DNA of 64,000 bases from Parasphingorhabdus marina DSM 22363. Lineage in GTDB: Bacteria > Pseudomonadota > Alphaproteobacteria > Sphingomonadales > Sphingomonadaceae. The stretch spans positions 1,860,001-1,924,000 of the forward strand of contig NZ_FSQW01000001.1 in assembly GCF_900128895.1 (NCBI RefSeq). Direction: 5' to 3'. The position numbers were made by a program, and so were the translations under genes. Numbering within the stretch: the stretch's first letter is position 1; every line of letters starts with the position of its first letter. Of this stretch, positions 7,753-15,698 are shown one piece after another. A model generated the notes under the pieces. The model was not told the DNA's origin. It saw nothing but the letters and a program-made list of their open reading frames with translations, and did no database searches.

Positions 7753-9504
7753 ATGAAAATCACTTCCACAATTTCTATCCTTTGCCTGAGCCTCGCTGCC
7801 GTCGCCTGTTCGGGAGGATCAGAACCGGACAATAGATCGCAAATCGAAGTGGACATGTCCGATCCCGAGGGTACGGCGAAAAAGTTCCTCGATGAGGAAA
7901 TCGCCGGACTGTCCAGCCTCAGCCGAGAGGAACAGGAAGCCGAGCTGGCCTGGTTCATGGAGGCAGCCCAACCGTTCAAAGGCATGGAGATTTCGGTCGT
8001 TTCAGAGACCATTGCCACCCATGAATATGAGTCCAAGGTCCTCGCTCCGGTGTTTTCGGCGATCACCGGGATCCGGGTGACCCATGACCTGATTGGCGAA
8101 GGTGATGTGGTCGAAAAACTGCAAACGCAAATGCAGTCGAATGAAAATATCTATGATGCCTATGTCAATGACTCCGATCTGATCGGCACGCACTGGCGCT
8201 ATCAGCAGGTGCGCAACCTCACCGACTGGATGGCGGGCGAAGGCAAGGATGTGACCAGTCCCGGTCTGGATCTTCCGGACTTTATCGGAACCGCTTTCAC
8301 GACTGGCCCGGACGGGAAACTGTACCAGCTGCCGGACCAGCAATTCGCGAACCTTTACTGGTTCCGCTATGACTGGTTCACGGATCCCGAGATCCAGGCC
8401 GATTTCAAGGCGCAATATGGCTATGACCTGGGCGTGCCGGTCAACTGGTCGGCCTATGAGGACATTGCCGAGTTTTTCACGGGCCGGGAAATTGATGGCC
8501 AGAAGGTCTTTGGCAACATGGATTATGGCAAGAAAGATCCCTCGCTGGGCTGGCGCTTTACCGATGCCTGGATGTCGATGGCGGGCATGGGTTCGGTCGG
8601 TGAACCCAATGGATTGCCGGTTGACGAATGGGGCATCCGGGTCAACGAAAATTCGCAACCTGTCGGATCCTGCATGGCGCGTGGCGGGGCCACCAATTCT
8701 CCCGCAGCGGTCTATGCGCTGGCCAAATATTCCAAATGGCTGGCCGAATATGCGCCGCCTGCTGCGGCCGGCATGACCTTTTCCGAAGCGGGGCCGGTTC
8801 CCGCACAGGGCAATATCGCCCAGCAGATGTTCTGGTACACGACCTTCACCGCCAATATGGTCGGTGAGGAAGCTTCCGCTGTTTTGAATGAAGACGGAAC
8901 GCCGAAATGGCGGATGGCTCCCAGCCCGCACGGGGCCTATTGGGAAGACGGCATGAAGGTGGGCTATCAGGATGCCGGTTCCTGGACCCTGATGAAGTCC
9001 ACGCCGGCAGACCGGGCGAAAGCGGCCTGGCTCTATGCCCAGTTTGTGACCTCGAAAACAGTGGATGTCAAAAAAGCCCATGTCGGACTGACATTTATCC
9101 GGGAGTCGACCATTCAGCACCCGTCCTTCACCGAGCGCGCGCCCAAGCTTGGCGGTCTGGTGGAGTTCTATCGCTCGCCGGCACGCACGCAATGGTCGCC
9201 TACCGGCACCAATGTTCCCGACTATCCGCGGCTGGCCCAGCTCTGGTGGCAGAATATCGGCGACGCATCATCCGGGACGAAATCCCCGAAAGAAGCACTC
9301 GATGCCCTGTGCCAGCAGCAGGAGAGGGTGCTCAGCCGTCTGGAACGATCCGGCTTGCAGGGCGATCTTGGTCCCAGGCTCAATGACGAGCGGGGTGATG
9401 CCTATTGGCTGAATCAACCGGGATCCCCGAAAGCCAAACTCGCTGATGAAAAGCCGAAACCGGTGACGATCGCTTATGACGAGCTGATTGAGACCTGGCA
9501 GTAA
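7753..9504 (+). CDS. glpV: Glycerol-type ABC importer, solute-binding lipoprotein
   Basis: Extracytoplasmic family 1 type solute-binding protein of 583 residues. I start it at the ATG at 7753 because this gives a lipoprotein signal peptide (MKITSTIS, a hydrophobic core, then LAAVAC|SGG); the in-frame ATG at 7672 would add 27 residues that bury it. After a 60-residue helical spacer the binding domain begins with MEISVVSETIATHEYESKVLAPVFSAITG broken at residues 77-105. The length, about 580, is normal for the glycerol binding proteins and longer than maltose-type ones. It is the last gene of the operon and is presumably tethered to a membrane facing the periplasm. Confidence 0.86.
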   Translation: MKITSTISILCLSLAAVACSGGSEPDNRSQIEVDMSDPEGTAKKFLDEEIAGLSSLSREEQEAELAWFMEAAQPFKGMEISVVSETIATHEYESKVLAPVFSAITGIRVTHDLIGEGDVVEKLQTQMQSNENIYDAYVNDSDLIGTHWRYQQVRNLTDWMAGEGKDVTSPGLDLPDFIGTAFTTGPDGKLYQLPDQQFANLYWFRYDWFTDPEIQADFKAQYGYDLGVPVNWSAYEDIAEFFTGREIDGQKVFGNMDYGKKDPSLGWRFTDAWMSMAGMGSVGEPNGLPVDEWGIRVNENSQPVGSCMARGGATNSPAAVYALAKYSKWLAEYAPPAAAGMTFSEAGPVPAQGNIAQQMFWYTTFTANMVGEEASAVLNEDGTPKWRMAPSPHGAYWEDGMKVGYQDAGSWTLMKSTPADRAKAAWLYAQFVTSKTVDVKKAHVGLTFIRESTIQHPSFTERAPKLGGLVEFYRSPARTQWSPTGTNVPDYPRLAQLWWQNIGDASSGTKSPKEALDALCQQQERVLSRLERSGLQGDLGPRLNDERGDAYWLNQPGSPKAKLADEKPKPVTIAYDELIETWQ

Positions 9505-9688
9505 TCCGCTGATCGCCCTGCGTCAGGCGTCCGCCGCTGGGAGGCCTGTCCTACATTTCCGCTTTCTGTTAGCCTGGCGCGCGCCATCAGGTGCCGCTTC
9601 CGGGCGGAATTTTGACCGCCAAACTGTCAACTTGTCCGAACGGGTCTCAAGTCATTATGCCGCAAAGGAAAACCATCGCAAATTCCTG

Positions 9689-9705
9689 GGTGACACAGTG
9701 TCACC
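9689..9705. promoter_or_regulatory. 17-base perfect palindrome, candidate operator
   Basis: GGTGACAC-A-GTGTCACC is an uninterrupted dyad with 8-base arms around a single A. It lies 42 bases upstream of the candidate -35 of the aspartate aminotransferase promoter. Its core, TGACA-N3-TGTCA, recurs upstream of the XRE operon at 17874-17886 with the middle bases CAG here and AAG there. The binding protein is unknown. Confidence 0.45.
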
Positions 9706-9746
9706 TTTGTCATCCGCAACAAATTCTTTCTCCGCGCAATCGCCCG

Positions 9747-9775
9747 TTGCACCGCCCTGCGAACATCATTATGCG
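9747..9775 (+). promoter_or_regulatory. Candidate sigma-70 promoter of aspartate aminotransferase
   Basis: TTGCAC (9747-9752), a 17-base spacer and TATGCG (9770-9775) place a transcription start about 35 bases before the ATG at 9817. Only the -35 is close to consensus. Confidence 0.3.
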
Positions 9776-9816
9776 TTGGCTGTAATTCCTCATGCTACAG
9801 GAAGGAAAATCTCCCC

Positions 9817-11019
9817 ATGACTTCACTTTCCCAGTCGATCCAGCGTATCCAGCCCTCCGCAACCATGGCGATGTCGGGCCGTGTGACCGAGCTTCGCGCA
9901 CAGGGTGTTGACGTTATCGGCCTGTCGGCCGGCGAACCCGATTTTGACACGCCGGACTTCGTCAAGGAAGCCGCGATGAAGGCGATCCGCGACGGGGAAA
10001 CCAATTATACCCCGGTAGACGGGACAATGGCGGTTAAGGAAGCGGTCCTGCAGAAGTTCGCCCGTGACAATGATCTGACCTACACGCCATCCCAGATATC
10101 GGTGAACAGCGGTGGCAAGCACACATTGTTCAATGCGCTGGTGGCGACGCTCGATCCCGGCGATGAGGTGATCATTCCCGCGCCCTATTGGGTCAGCTAT
10201 CCCGACATCGTCAATTTTGCCGGTGGTACGCCGGTGGTGATAGAGGCCGGTGCGGACCAGAATTACAAGATCACGCCAGAGCAGCTGGAAGCGGCGATCA
10301 CGCCGAAGACGCGCTGGCTCATCCTCAACTCGCCATCCAACCCGACCGGCGCTGCCTATAGCGGGGAAGAGCTGAAGGCGCTGGGCGAGGTCATATTGCC
10401 GCATCAGGACATGATGGTGATGACCGACGACATGTATGAGCATATCTGGTATGCCGATTTTCCGTTCACGACCATGGCGCAGGTCTGCCCGGACCTGTTC
10501 GACCGGACGCTGACCGTCAATGGCTGCTCCAAGGCCTATGCGATGACCGGCTGGCGGATCGGCTTTGCCGGCGGGCCGGAATGGCTGATCAGCGCGATGC
10601 GCAAATTGCAGTCGCAGTCGACCTCCAACCCCAGCTCGATTTCACAGGCGGCTGCAGTGGCCGCGCTGAACGGGCCGCAGGATTTCCTGGCCGAACGCAA
10701 TGCGGCGTTTCTGAAGCGGCGGGATCTGGTGGTGTCGATGATGAATGATACGCCCGGACTCGACTGTCCGACGCCGGAAGGCGCTTTTTATGTCTATCCG
10801 GATGCCAGCGCCCTGATGGGCCGGACATCGCCAAAGGGGCAGGTGATCGAGACGGATCAGGACCTGATCGGCTATTTTCTCGACGAAGCCCAGGTTGCGG
10901 CAGTTCATGGCGGCGCCTTCGGTCTGTCCCCGGCGTTCCGGGTCAGTTACGCGACGTCGGAAGAGATCCTGCTGGAAGCCTGTACCCGGATTCAGCGGGC
11001 GAGTGCGGCGCTGAAATAA
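9817..11019 (+). CDS. aatA: Aspartate aminotransferase (class I, PLP-dependent)
   Basis: Transfers the amino group between aspartate and 2-oxoglutarate; 400 residues. The fold-type I signature is clear: NSPSNPTGAAYS (substrate/PLP region), MTDDMYEHIWYAD, and the Schiff-base lysine in NGCSKAYAMTGWRIG (Lys239), with the carboxylate-binding Arg in FRVSYATSEE near the C-terminus. The N-terminal SIQRIQPSATMAMSGRVTELRAQG matches the subgroup I-gamma enzymes of alphaproteobacteria, some of which also use prephenate. Single-gene unit; a palindrome and a candidate promoter lie upstream. Confidence 0.93.
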   Translation: MTSLSQSIQRIQPSATMAMSGRVTELRAQGVDVIGLSAGEPDFDTPDFVKEAAMKAIRDGETNYTPVDGTMAVKEAVLQKFARDNDLTYTPSQISVNSGGKHTLFNALVATLDPGDEVIIPAPYWVSYPDIVNFAGGTPVVIEAGADQNYKITPEQLEAAITPKTRWLILNSPSNPTGAAYSGEELKALGEVILPHQDMMVMTDDMYEHIWYADFPFTTMAQVCPDLFDRTLTVNGCSKAYAMTGWRIGFAGGPEWLISAMRKLQSQSTSNPSSISQAAAVAALNGPQDFLAERNAAFLKRRDLVVSMMNDTPGLDCPTPEGAFYVYPDASALMGRTSPKGQVIETDQDLIGYFLDEAQVAAVHGGAFGLSPAFRVSYATSEEILLEACTRIQRASAALK

Positions 11020-11050
11020 ATTCTATTGCCGCCCAAGATTAATACATGCC

Positions 11051-11066
11051 TGTGACCATGTTCACA
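11051..11066. promoter_or_regulatory. Perfect CRP/FNR-family binding site (TGTGA-N6-TCACA)
   Basis: TGTGA (11051-11055), six bases, TCACA (11062-11066) is an exact match to the CRP consensus half-sites. It overlaps the -35 region of the candidate promoter below, with its centre about 37-41 bases before the expected transcription start, the class II activator position. Which CRP/FNR homologue binds is unknown. Confidence 0.55.
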
Positions 11067-11088
11067 GCGCTGACAGGGTTCCTATATT
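11061..11088 (+). promoter_or_regulatory. Candidate promoter of the sORF-msrA operon
   Basis: A good -10 TATATT (11083-11088) stands 16 bases after TTCACA (11061-11066), a poor -35 that is overlaid by the CRP/FNR-type box. A poor -35 with a strong -10 is what an activator-dependent promoter looks like. Confidence 0.4.
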
Positions 11089-11149
11089 ATTCGTTGTAAC
11101 CAATCCAACGGGTGCTGCGAACAACAGGGTAACCTTGACAGGAAAGACA

Positions 11150-11308
11150 ATGACCAGAATTTTGAAATCAGATCTCACCTACAGCCTCGGCGCCGGATTC
11201 CTCATGGGTGCTGTGGTTTTGTTCTTCATGCAGCCCGCCGAGAACCAGCAAAGTCTTGGCGAAACCCTTGCCGCGACGGTCAGCATGGCTGGCCAGCTGC
11301 TGGGATAA
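11150..11308 (+). CDS. 52-residue single-pass membrane protein upstream of msrA
   Basis: ATG at 11150 follows AGGAAAG by three bases; the frame ends in TAA at 11308, five bases before the msrA start. The product is 52 residues with one hydrophobic helix (about residues 11-27, LGAGFLMGAVVLFFM) flanked by a basic N-terminus (MTRILKSD) and an amphipathic tail ending SMAGQLLG. I recognise no family. Good ribosome binding site, membrane-like composition and tight spacing to msrA support a real gene; it also argues against extending msrA upstream into this sequence. Confidence 0.6.
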   Translation: MTRILKSDLTYSLGAGFLMGAVVLFFMQPAENQQSLGETLAATVSMAGQLLG

Positions 11309-11312
11309 GGCG

Positions 11313-12050
11313 ATGAACCCACTGCTTTCCCGAACCATTTTTTTTGGCGCCAGCATCGCCTGTGTGGGTGCGATCTGGGCAGGCATCAACACAGCGTCCG
11401 ACGACGCACCAAATTCAAGTGTTGCACTCATCAGTCCCGCGCATGCGGCTGAAAAAGCGACCATCATCCCGGCGCCCCGCGTCAATGCCCGCGAAAAAGG
11501 CAAGCGTGCCGTGGCGATCTTTGCCGGCGGCTGTTTCTGGGGTGTGGAAGGCGTTTTCGAACATACCAGGGGCGTGATCACGGCGGCGTCCGGTTATCAT
11601 GGCGGTTCCGCCAGGACGGCCGATTATAAACTTGTCAGCGCCGGTTTGACCCAGCACGCCGAAGCCGTTCGTGTGGTCTATGACCCGACAAAGATCAGCT
11701 ATGGCAAGCTGATGCAGATTTTTTTCTCGGTTGTGGCCGACCCGACAACTCTCAACCGGCAGGGCCCGGATCGCGGCAAACATTATCGTACTGCACTGGT
11801 GCCGATGAATGCTGCGCAGGAAAAAGCGGCGCGTGCCTATATCGCCCAGCTGGGCAAGGGCAAATACTGGAAGCGACCGATCGTTACGAAGATCGAGAAA
11901 CATCAGAAATTCTATGCCGCGGAAGACTATCACCAGGATTTCATGCAGAAGAATCCGCGGCAGGGTTATATTGTCCGCTGGGACAAACCCAAGGTTGCCA
12001 ATTTGAAGCGCCATTTCCCCGGACAATATCGGGCAAAACCGGTAACTTAG
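11313..12050 (+). CDS. msrA: Peptide-methionine (S)-S-oxide reductase, exported form
   Basis: Reduces methionine S-sulfoxide in oxidised proteins. Catalytic motif GGCFWG with nucleophile Cys74; GYHGG and the C-terminal EDYHQDF segment are also typical. The start at 11313 sits behind GGATAAGG and gives a 245-residue precursor whose first 45 residues form an export signal (hydrophobic LLSRTIFFGASIACVGAIWAG, then a possible cleavage after AHA|AEK), so the enzyme is probably periplasmic, guarding envelope proteins. A farther upstream in-frame ATG at 11208 lies inside the 52-codon gene and gives a non-signal-like sequence. Recycling by thioredoxin-like partners is not visible here. Confidence 0.92.
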   Translation: MNPLLSRTIFFGASIACVGAIWAGINTASDDAPNSSVALISPAHAAEKATIIPAPRVNAREKGKRAVAIFAGGCFWGVEGVFEHTRGVITAASGYHGGSARTADYKLVSAGLTQHAEAVRVVYDPTKISYGKLMQIFFSVVADPTTLNRQGPDRGKHYRTALVPMNAAQEKAARAYIAQLGKGKYWKRPIVTKIEKHQKFYAAEDYHQDFMQKNPRQGYIVRWDKPKVANLKRHFPGQYRAKPVT

Positions 12051-12116
12051 GCGGAGTGGCTCCAAATTCGGCTGAAAACCGCTGGAATTTAACCCTGTGT
12101 TAGGCCTGACCTGCTA

Positions 12117-12144
12117 GTCCCGAGTCCTCGGAGAGGACAGGGAC
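12117..12144 (+). promoter_or_regulatory. Hairpin covering the ribosome binding site of a 30-codon ORF
   Basis: Outer stem GTCCC (12117-12121) with GGGAC (12140-12144), inner stem GTCCTC (12124-12129) with GAGGAC (12133-12138) and a GGA loop: eleven pairs ending exactly one base before an ATG at 12145. The 3' strand contains the AGGACAGGG that would serve as Shine-Dalgarno. There is no T tract, so it is a poor terminator for msrA; an RNA switch or a protein site is possible. Confidence 0.45.
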
Positions 12145-12237
12145 ATGGTCAACCATGATTTTGAAATTGTGATCGCGCTGGCAGCCTTGCTGGTTGGTTT
12201 CACATTTCTCTGGGTTGCCCGCTCTCAGCCAGACTGA
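12145..12237 (+). CDS. Putative 30-residue membrane peptide
   Basis: ATG at 12145 to TGA at 12237. The product begins MVNHDFE and carries one hydrophobic helix of about 17 residues (IVIALAALLVGFTFLWV) followed by ARSQPD. A purine-rich AGGACAGGG stands directly before the start but within a stable hairpin. The composition is strongly membrane-like and the ribosome binding site is good, but at this length the call is tentative; no family is recognised. Confidence 0.4.
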   Translation: MVNHDFEIVIALAALLVGFTFLWVARSQPD

Positions 12238-12382
12238 TCCCGTCAGCTTGAAATTCGCGGATTTGCGGGCAGCTCGTCCATTGAGTTCGTCCATAACATC
12301 CCATGCGAAAATTGCATTTTCAACGATCCCGTATTTGGTCTAGCTTCCCCCTAACAGCAAACAGATGCGGCCTGTCTGCCAT

Positions 12383-12418
12383 CCTGATTCGCTGATGCAA
12401 TCAGGCGCAGACTGCGCC
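12383..12418 (+). promoter_or_regulatory. Two overlapping hairpins in the leader of the S9 peptidase gene
   Basis: CCTGATT (12383-12389) pairs with AATCAGG (12399-12405), and GGCGCAG (12404-12410) is a dyad with CTGCGCC (12412-12418) about one A. The arms share the GG at 12404-12405, so in RNA the two stems exclude each other; in DNA the second is a 15-base palindrome. They end 23 bases before the ATG. Confidence 0.3.
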
Positions 12419-12441
12419 GAACTTCAAAGGGGATAATCCAC

Positions 12442-14496
12442 ATGAAAACGCAATTGCTCGCCAGTGTCACCTTGCTGGCCGTCACGGCTGCAACACCTGC
12501 CATGGCCCGGCCGATGACGCCTGAAGACGTTCTAAAAGTAAAGGACGTCACTGATGTTTCAGTCTCGCCACTGGGTAGCGGAATTGCCATCGGCGTATCG
12601 CAGTTGCCGGACATTTCGGGCGGCGCCAAAAATGGCACTTCCGAGCGCCAGCTAAGAGTGGTCACGGCTGCCGGCAATGTGCAGGATTTTTTGCCGGCCG
12701 ACATGCATGTCAGCGCCATCCAATATTCTCCGGACGGCAGGATGATCAGCTTTCTGTGGAAACCGGACGGAGATGACGCGAAACGCGGTCTCTACGCCAT
12801 TCCGGTAAATGGCGGTGGCCATCGCAAACTGGCAGCGCTCTCCGATGGCAATATCACCGGATATGTCTGGGGACCAGATTCCCGGACGGTCTACCTGATG
12901 GCGGCCCCTGCCGCTGACAAGGCACGAAAGAAAGAGAGCAAGGCCGGTTTCAACGCCAAAATTTACGAGGAAGAGCAGAAGTTCAAGCGTTTGTTTGCCA
13001 CGGATATTTCGGCGGGGCCGGATGCCGAGCCACGGGAGATTCCTTTCGAAGGGCAGATCAGCGCGCTCGAGGTGTCGGCCGATGGCCGATGGCTGGCTGC
13101 TGCTGCTGCGCCCACCACACAAGTGGATGACAGTCTGATGAAGACCCGTGTACAGATCCTGGATGCGGCATCCGGGAATCGCAGGGCGCTGGTTGAGACA
13201 CCCGGCAAGATCGGCGATTTTGAAATCAGCCCGGACGGCAAAACGCTCTCACTGATTGCTGGCGTGGACAAGCATGATCCGGCCGCAACCACGCTGTATC
13301 TGGTCGATCCGGCAAATGGAAGCTTTCGGCCTGTGACCGAAGGCCAGGCCAATGCAGCCACGGATACGGAATGGATGGCCAATGGCGAGCTGGCGGTTCT
13401 CATGCATGTTGGTGCCCAGAGCGAATTGCGGTTCTATGATGCATCAGGCGCGCTGTTGCGAAGTGTCAATCCCGGCGGCCTGATCCTGCGGGACATCGAT
13501 ACCAGCGGCAACCGGCTGGCGGCGATAGCAGATGCACCCGAGCATCCCCGGGAGCTGTTCGTTCTCGATGGTGACAGATTTACACGCTGGTCGGATCATA
13601 ACAGCTGGCTGAAGGACATCGACATGGGCACACAGCGGACGATCCGCTATACCGCGCGCGATGGACAGGAAGTCGAAGGGATCGTGATCGAACCCGTCGG
13701 CGGTGCGCCTCGTGGTGGCGCGCCGACAATCTTCCGCGTGCATGGTGGACCGGAAGCGCATGATTCCAATGGTTGGCTGACCAACTACAGTGGCCCGGGT
13801 CAGGTCGGGGCAGGGGCCGGATATACGGTCTTCTATCCCAATTATCGCGGATCAACCGCTTATGGCACAGCCTTTTCCAAACAGCATCAGAACGACTATG
13901 CCGGCAAGGAATTCAACGATTTGGTTGATGCGATCGGAGCGCTCGAGTCTGCAGGCCTGACCGATCGCAAGAAGGTCGGAATCACGGGCGGATCCTATGG
14001 CGGATATGCCTCGGCCTGGGGTGCAACTGCACTGAGCGAGCATTTCGCGGCGTCGGTCATGTTTGTCGGAATCTCCAACCAGATCTCGAAATTCGGAACA
14101 ACGGATATCCCGAACGAGATGTTCCTCGTCCATTCCCGCAAATGGCCCTGGGAGGACTGGCAGGGGATGCTCGACGTCAGCCCGATCGCGCATGTAGACA
14201 AGGCCAAAACACCGATCCTGATCCTTCATGGAGAGAATGATACCCGGGTGGCACCTAGCCAGAGTTACGAACTGTACCGCAACATCAAGGTCAGGACCGA
14301 CACGCCGGTACGCCTGGTGCTCTATCCTGGCGAGGGTCATGGCAACCGCAAGGCGGCAGCGCGTTATGACTATAACGTCCGGATGATGCGCTGGATGGAT
14401 ACCTATCTCAAAGGTGATGGTCGCGAAATGCCACCACCGAGATTTGATCTTCCGGAAGGTTTCTCCGGCGCCAGCGAAGCGAAAGCCGAAGAATAG
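12442..14496 (+). CDS. Secreted prolyl oligopeptidase-family (S9) peptidase
   Basis: A 684-residue exported serine peptidase of the S9C-like (acylaminoacyl peptidase/dipeptidyl peptidase) type. Signal peptide MKTQLLASVTLLAVTAATPAMA. An N-terminal seven-bladed propeller (about 30-390; repeated SPDGRMISFLW, SADGRWLAAA, SPDGKTLSLIA) precedes the alpha/beta-hydrolase domain. Catalytic Ser518 in GGSYGGYAS, Asp600 in GENDTRV and His633 in GEGHGN are all present. It probably trims peptides in the periplasm for nutrition. The gene stands alone and ends at a strong terminator. Confidence 0.93.
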   Translation: MKTQLLASVTLLAVTAATPAMARPMTPEDVLKVKDVTDVSVSPLGSGIAIGVSQLPDISGGAKNGTSERQLRVVTAAGNVQDFLPADMHVSAIQYSPDGRMISFLWKPDGDDAKRGLYAIPVNGGGHRKLAALSDGNITGYVWGPDSRTVYLMAAPAADKARKKESKAGFNAKIYEEEQKFKRLFATDISAGPDAEPREIPFEGQISALEVSADGRWLAAAAAPTTQVDDSLMKTRVQILDAASGNRRALVETPGKIGDFEISPDGKTLSLIAGVDKHDPAATTLYLVDPANGSFRPVTEGQANAATDTEWMANGELAVLMHVGAQSELRFYDASGALLRSVNPGGLILRDIDTSGNRLAAIADAPEHPRELFVLDGDRFTRWSDHNSWLKDIDMGTQRTIRYTARDGQEVEGIVIEPVGGAPRGGAPTIFRVHGGPEAHDSNGWLTNYSGPGQVGAGAGYTVFYPNYRGSTAYGTAFSKQHQNDYAGKEFNDLVDAIGALESAGLTDRKKVGITGGSYGGYASAWGATALSEHFAASVMFVGISNQISKFGTTDIPNEMFLVHSRKWPWEDWQGMLDVSPIAHVDKAKTPILILHGENDTRVAPSQSYELYRNIKVRTDTPVRLVLYPGEGHGNRKAAARYDYNVRMMRWMDTYLKGDGREMPPPRFDLPEGFSGASEAKAEE

Positions 14497-14497
14497 A

Positions 14498-14539
14498 AAA
14501 ATGGCGTCATCCCTGTTTGAAAGCGGATGACGCCATTTT
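14498..14539. terminator. Bidirectional rho-independent terminator between S9 peptidase and infC
   Basis: A perfect 15-base stem (14498-14512 with 14525-14539), ending in AAAA on one side and TTTT on the other, encloses a 12-base loop. It serves both convergent genes. Confidence 0.92.
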
Positions 14540-14581
14540 CCTGGAATTTGATAATGTGACCGGTGCTGACCGACCCAAAGT

Positions 14582-15121
14582 CTATTTGGGACTGAGTACC
14601 ATCAGCATCTGGCGGCCTTCAAGCTTGGGGTAAGCTTCGACTTTTGCGGTTTCCTTCATGTCTTCCTGGACCCGCTCGAGCAGCTGCATGCCGAGCTGCT
14701 GGTGCGACATTTCGCGGCCACGAAAACGCAGGGTGACCTTTACCTTGTCGCCATTGTCAATGAACTTGTTCACGTTCTTCATCTTGACCATGTAGTCATG
14801 GTTGTCGATGTTGGGACGCATCTTGATTTCCTTGACGTCCTGCACCTTCTGGGTTTTCCGAGCTGCGTTGGCCTTTTTCTGAGCCTCATATTTGAATTTG
14901 CCAACATCCAGATATTTCGCCACCGGTGGCTGGGCGTTGGGGGAGACCTCAACGAGGTCCAGTCCGACATCCTTGGCGCGTTCAATCGCTTCACTGGTGT
15001 TCATGACACCGAGATTCTCGCCCTTGTCGTCGATCACCCGGACCTTGTCAGAAATAATAAGTTCGTTGAATCGCGGACCGCCTTTGACTGGCGGTGTGGG
15101 GCGGCGTGGTGGTGCAGCTAT
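14582..15121 (-). CDS. infC: Translation initiation factor IF-3 with an AUA start codon
   Basis: IF-3 binds the 30S subunit and proofreads start codon and initiator tRNA. The 179-residue frame carries the conserved N-domain ([25 protein letters not shown], broken here at residues 16-40) and C-domain ([23 protein letters not shown]). No ATG, GTG or TTG lies at the proper N-terminus; an ATA codon at 15121-15119 stands 8 bases after a perfect AGGAG (15134-15130). The alternative TTG at 15175 has no ribosome binding site and adds 18 non-conserved residues. IF-3 genes in other bacteria use AUU, AUA or AUC to autoregulate. It lies downstream of thrS with one gene inserted. Confidence 0.93.
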   Translation of the reverse strand: MAAPPRRPTPPVKGGPRFNELIISDKVRVIDDKGENLGVMNTSEAIERAKDVGLDLVEVSPNAQPPVAKYLDVGKFKYEAQKKANAARKTQKVQDVKEIKMRPNIDNHDYMVKMKNVNKFIDNGDKVKVTLRFRGREMSHQQLGMQLLERVQEDMKETAKVEAYPKLEGRQMLMVLSPK

Positions 15122-15154
15122 GTTAAATACTCCTGTTTTGCAAAATATGGACGG

Positions 15155-15183
15155 GCAATAGCGGGAATCCGCCAAGGCCGCAA
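15155..15183 (-). promoter_or_regulatory. Candidate promoter of infC
   Basis: On the minus strand TTGCGG (15183-15178), a 17-base spacer and TATTGC (15160-15155) predict a short leader of about 27 bases before the ATA start, carrying the AGGAG site. Confidence 0.4.
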
Positions 15184-15219
15184 ATTCTTATATTCATGTA
15201 ATATGACGAACCGGTTCTA

Positions 15220-15696
15220 TCAATGGCCGGAATGATCCGGATCTTCCGCTTCCGTGATGTTGGGCACCGAAATCGCTTTCAGGTCATCAGAGCCTTCCGC
15301 TCCTGACTCATCATCAGCCGGTTTGTCGAGCAATGCGTCCCGCTCTTTCAACCAGGCACGCATCTGCGCTATTTCCTCGGTTTGCGCGGCGATGACCGTC
15401 CTGGCGAGCGCCTGGACTTCCGGGTCCTTGCCATGTTTCAGGACAATCTCCGCCATTTCCACTGCGCCTTCATGATGGGGAATCATGCCTTGCATAAACG
15501 CTATGTCCGGATCGGGGTGGATATTTCCCATCCCGGCATGCATGCGGGCATTGGCTTCTTCATAGGCGACAACCGCTTCCGATTTCTCGGTGTTTTCGGT
15601 TGTATTCGAGGGGGTTGCGGAATTTTCTTGCGGTGCTTGCTGGCAAGAAGCCAAAAGCAGGCTAGCGCCAACCAAGGCTGAGAGTGTCTTCAGCAT
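15220..15696 (-). CDS. DUF305-family lipoprotein
   Basis: A 158-residue exported lipoprotein: [18 protein letters not shown] with lipobox LASC. The mature part carries the ferritin-like four-helix DUF305 signature, [26 protein letters not shown] (His-His pair) and [18 protein letters not shown]. Members often bind copper or other metals through Met/His residues, which is inference here. The ATG at 15696 is preferred to the TTG at 15702 because GAGGA lies six bases upstream. The gene follows thrS, whose stop overlaps its leader, and precedes infC. Confidence 0.88.
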   Translation of the reverse strand: MLKTLSALVGASLLLASCQQAPQENSATPSNTTENTEKSEAVVAYEEANARMHAGMGNIHPDPDIAFMQGMIPHHEGAVEMAEIVLKHGKDPEVQALARTVIAAQTEEIAQMRAWLKERDALLDKPADDESGAEGSDDLKAISVPNITEAEDPDHSGH

Positions 15697-15698
15697 TT

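Larger units (their letters stand above)
9505..9816. other. 312-base intergenic region between the transporter operon and aspartate aminotransferase
   Basis: No gene with a plausible start and ribosome binding site is seen here. The region holds a weak GGCGG/CCGCC hairpin near 9604-9621 without a T tract, a 17-base perfect palindrome (9689-9705) and a candidate promoter (9747-9775), listed separately. Confidence 0.5.

Noticed and set aside
11135-11140. A perfect TTGACA just before the 52-codon ORF
   Set aside because: A matching -10 would fall inside the coding sequence; the TATATT promoter upstream fits the gene start better.
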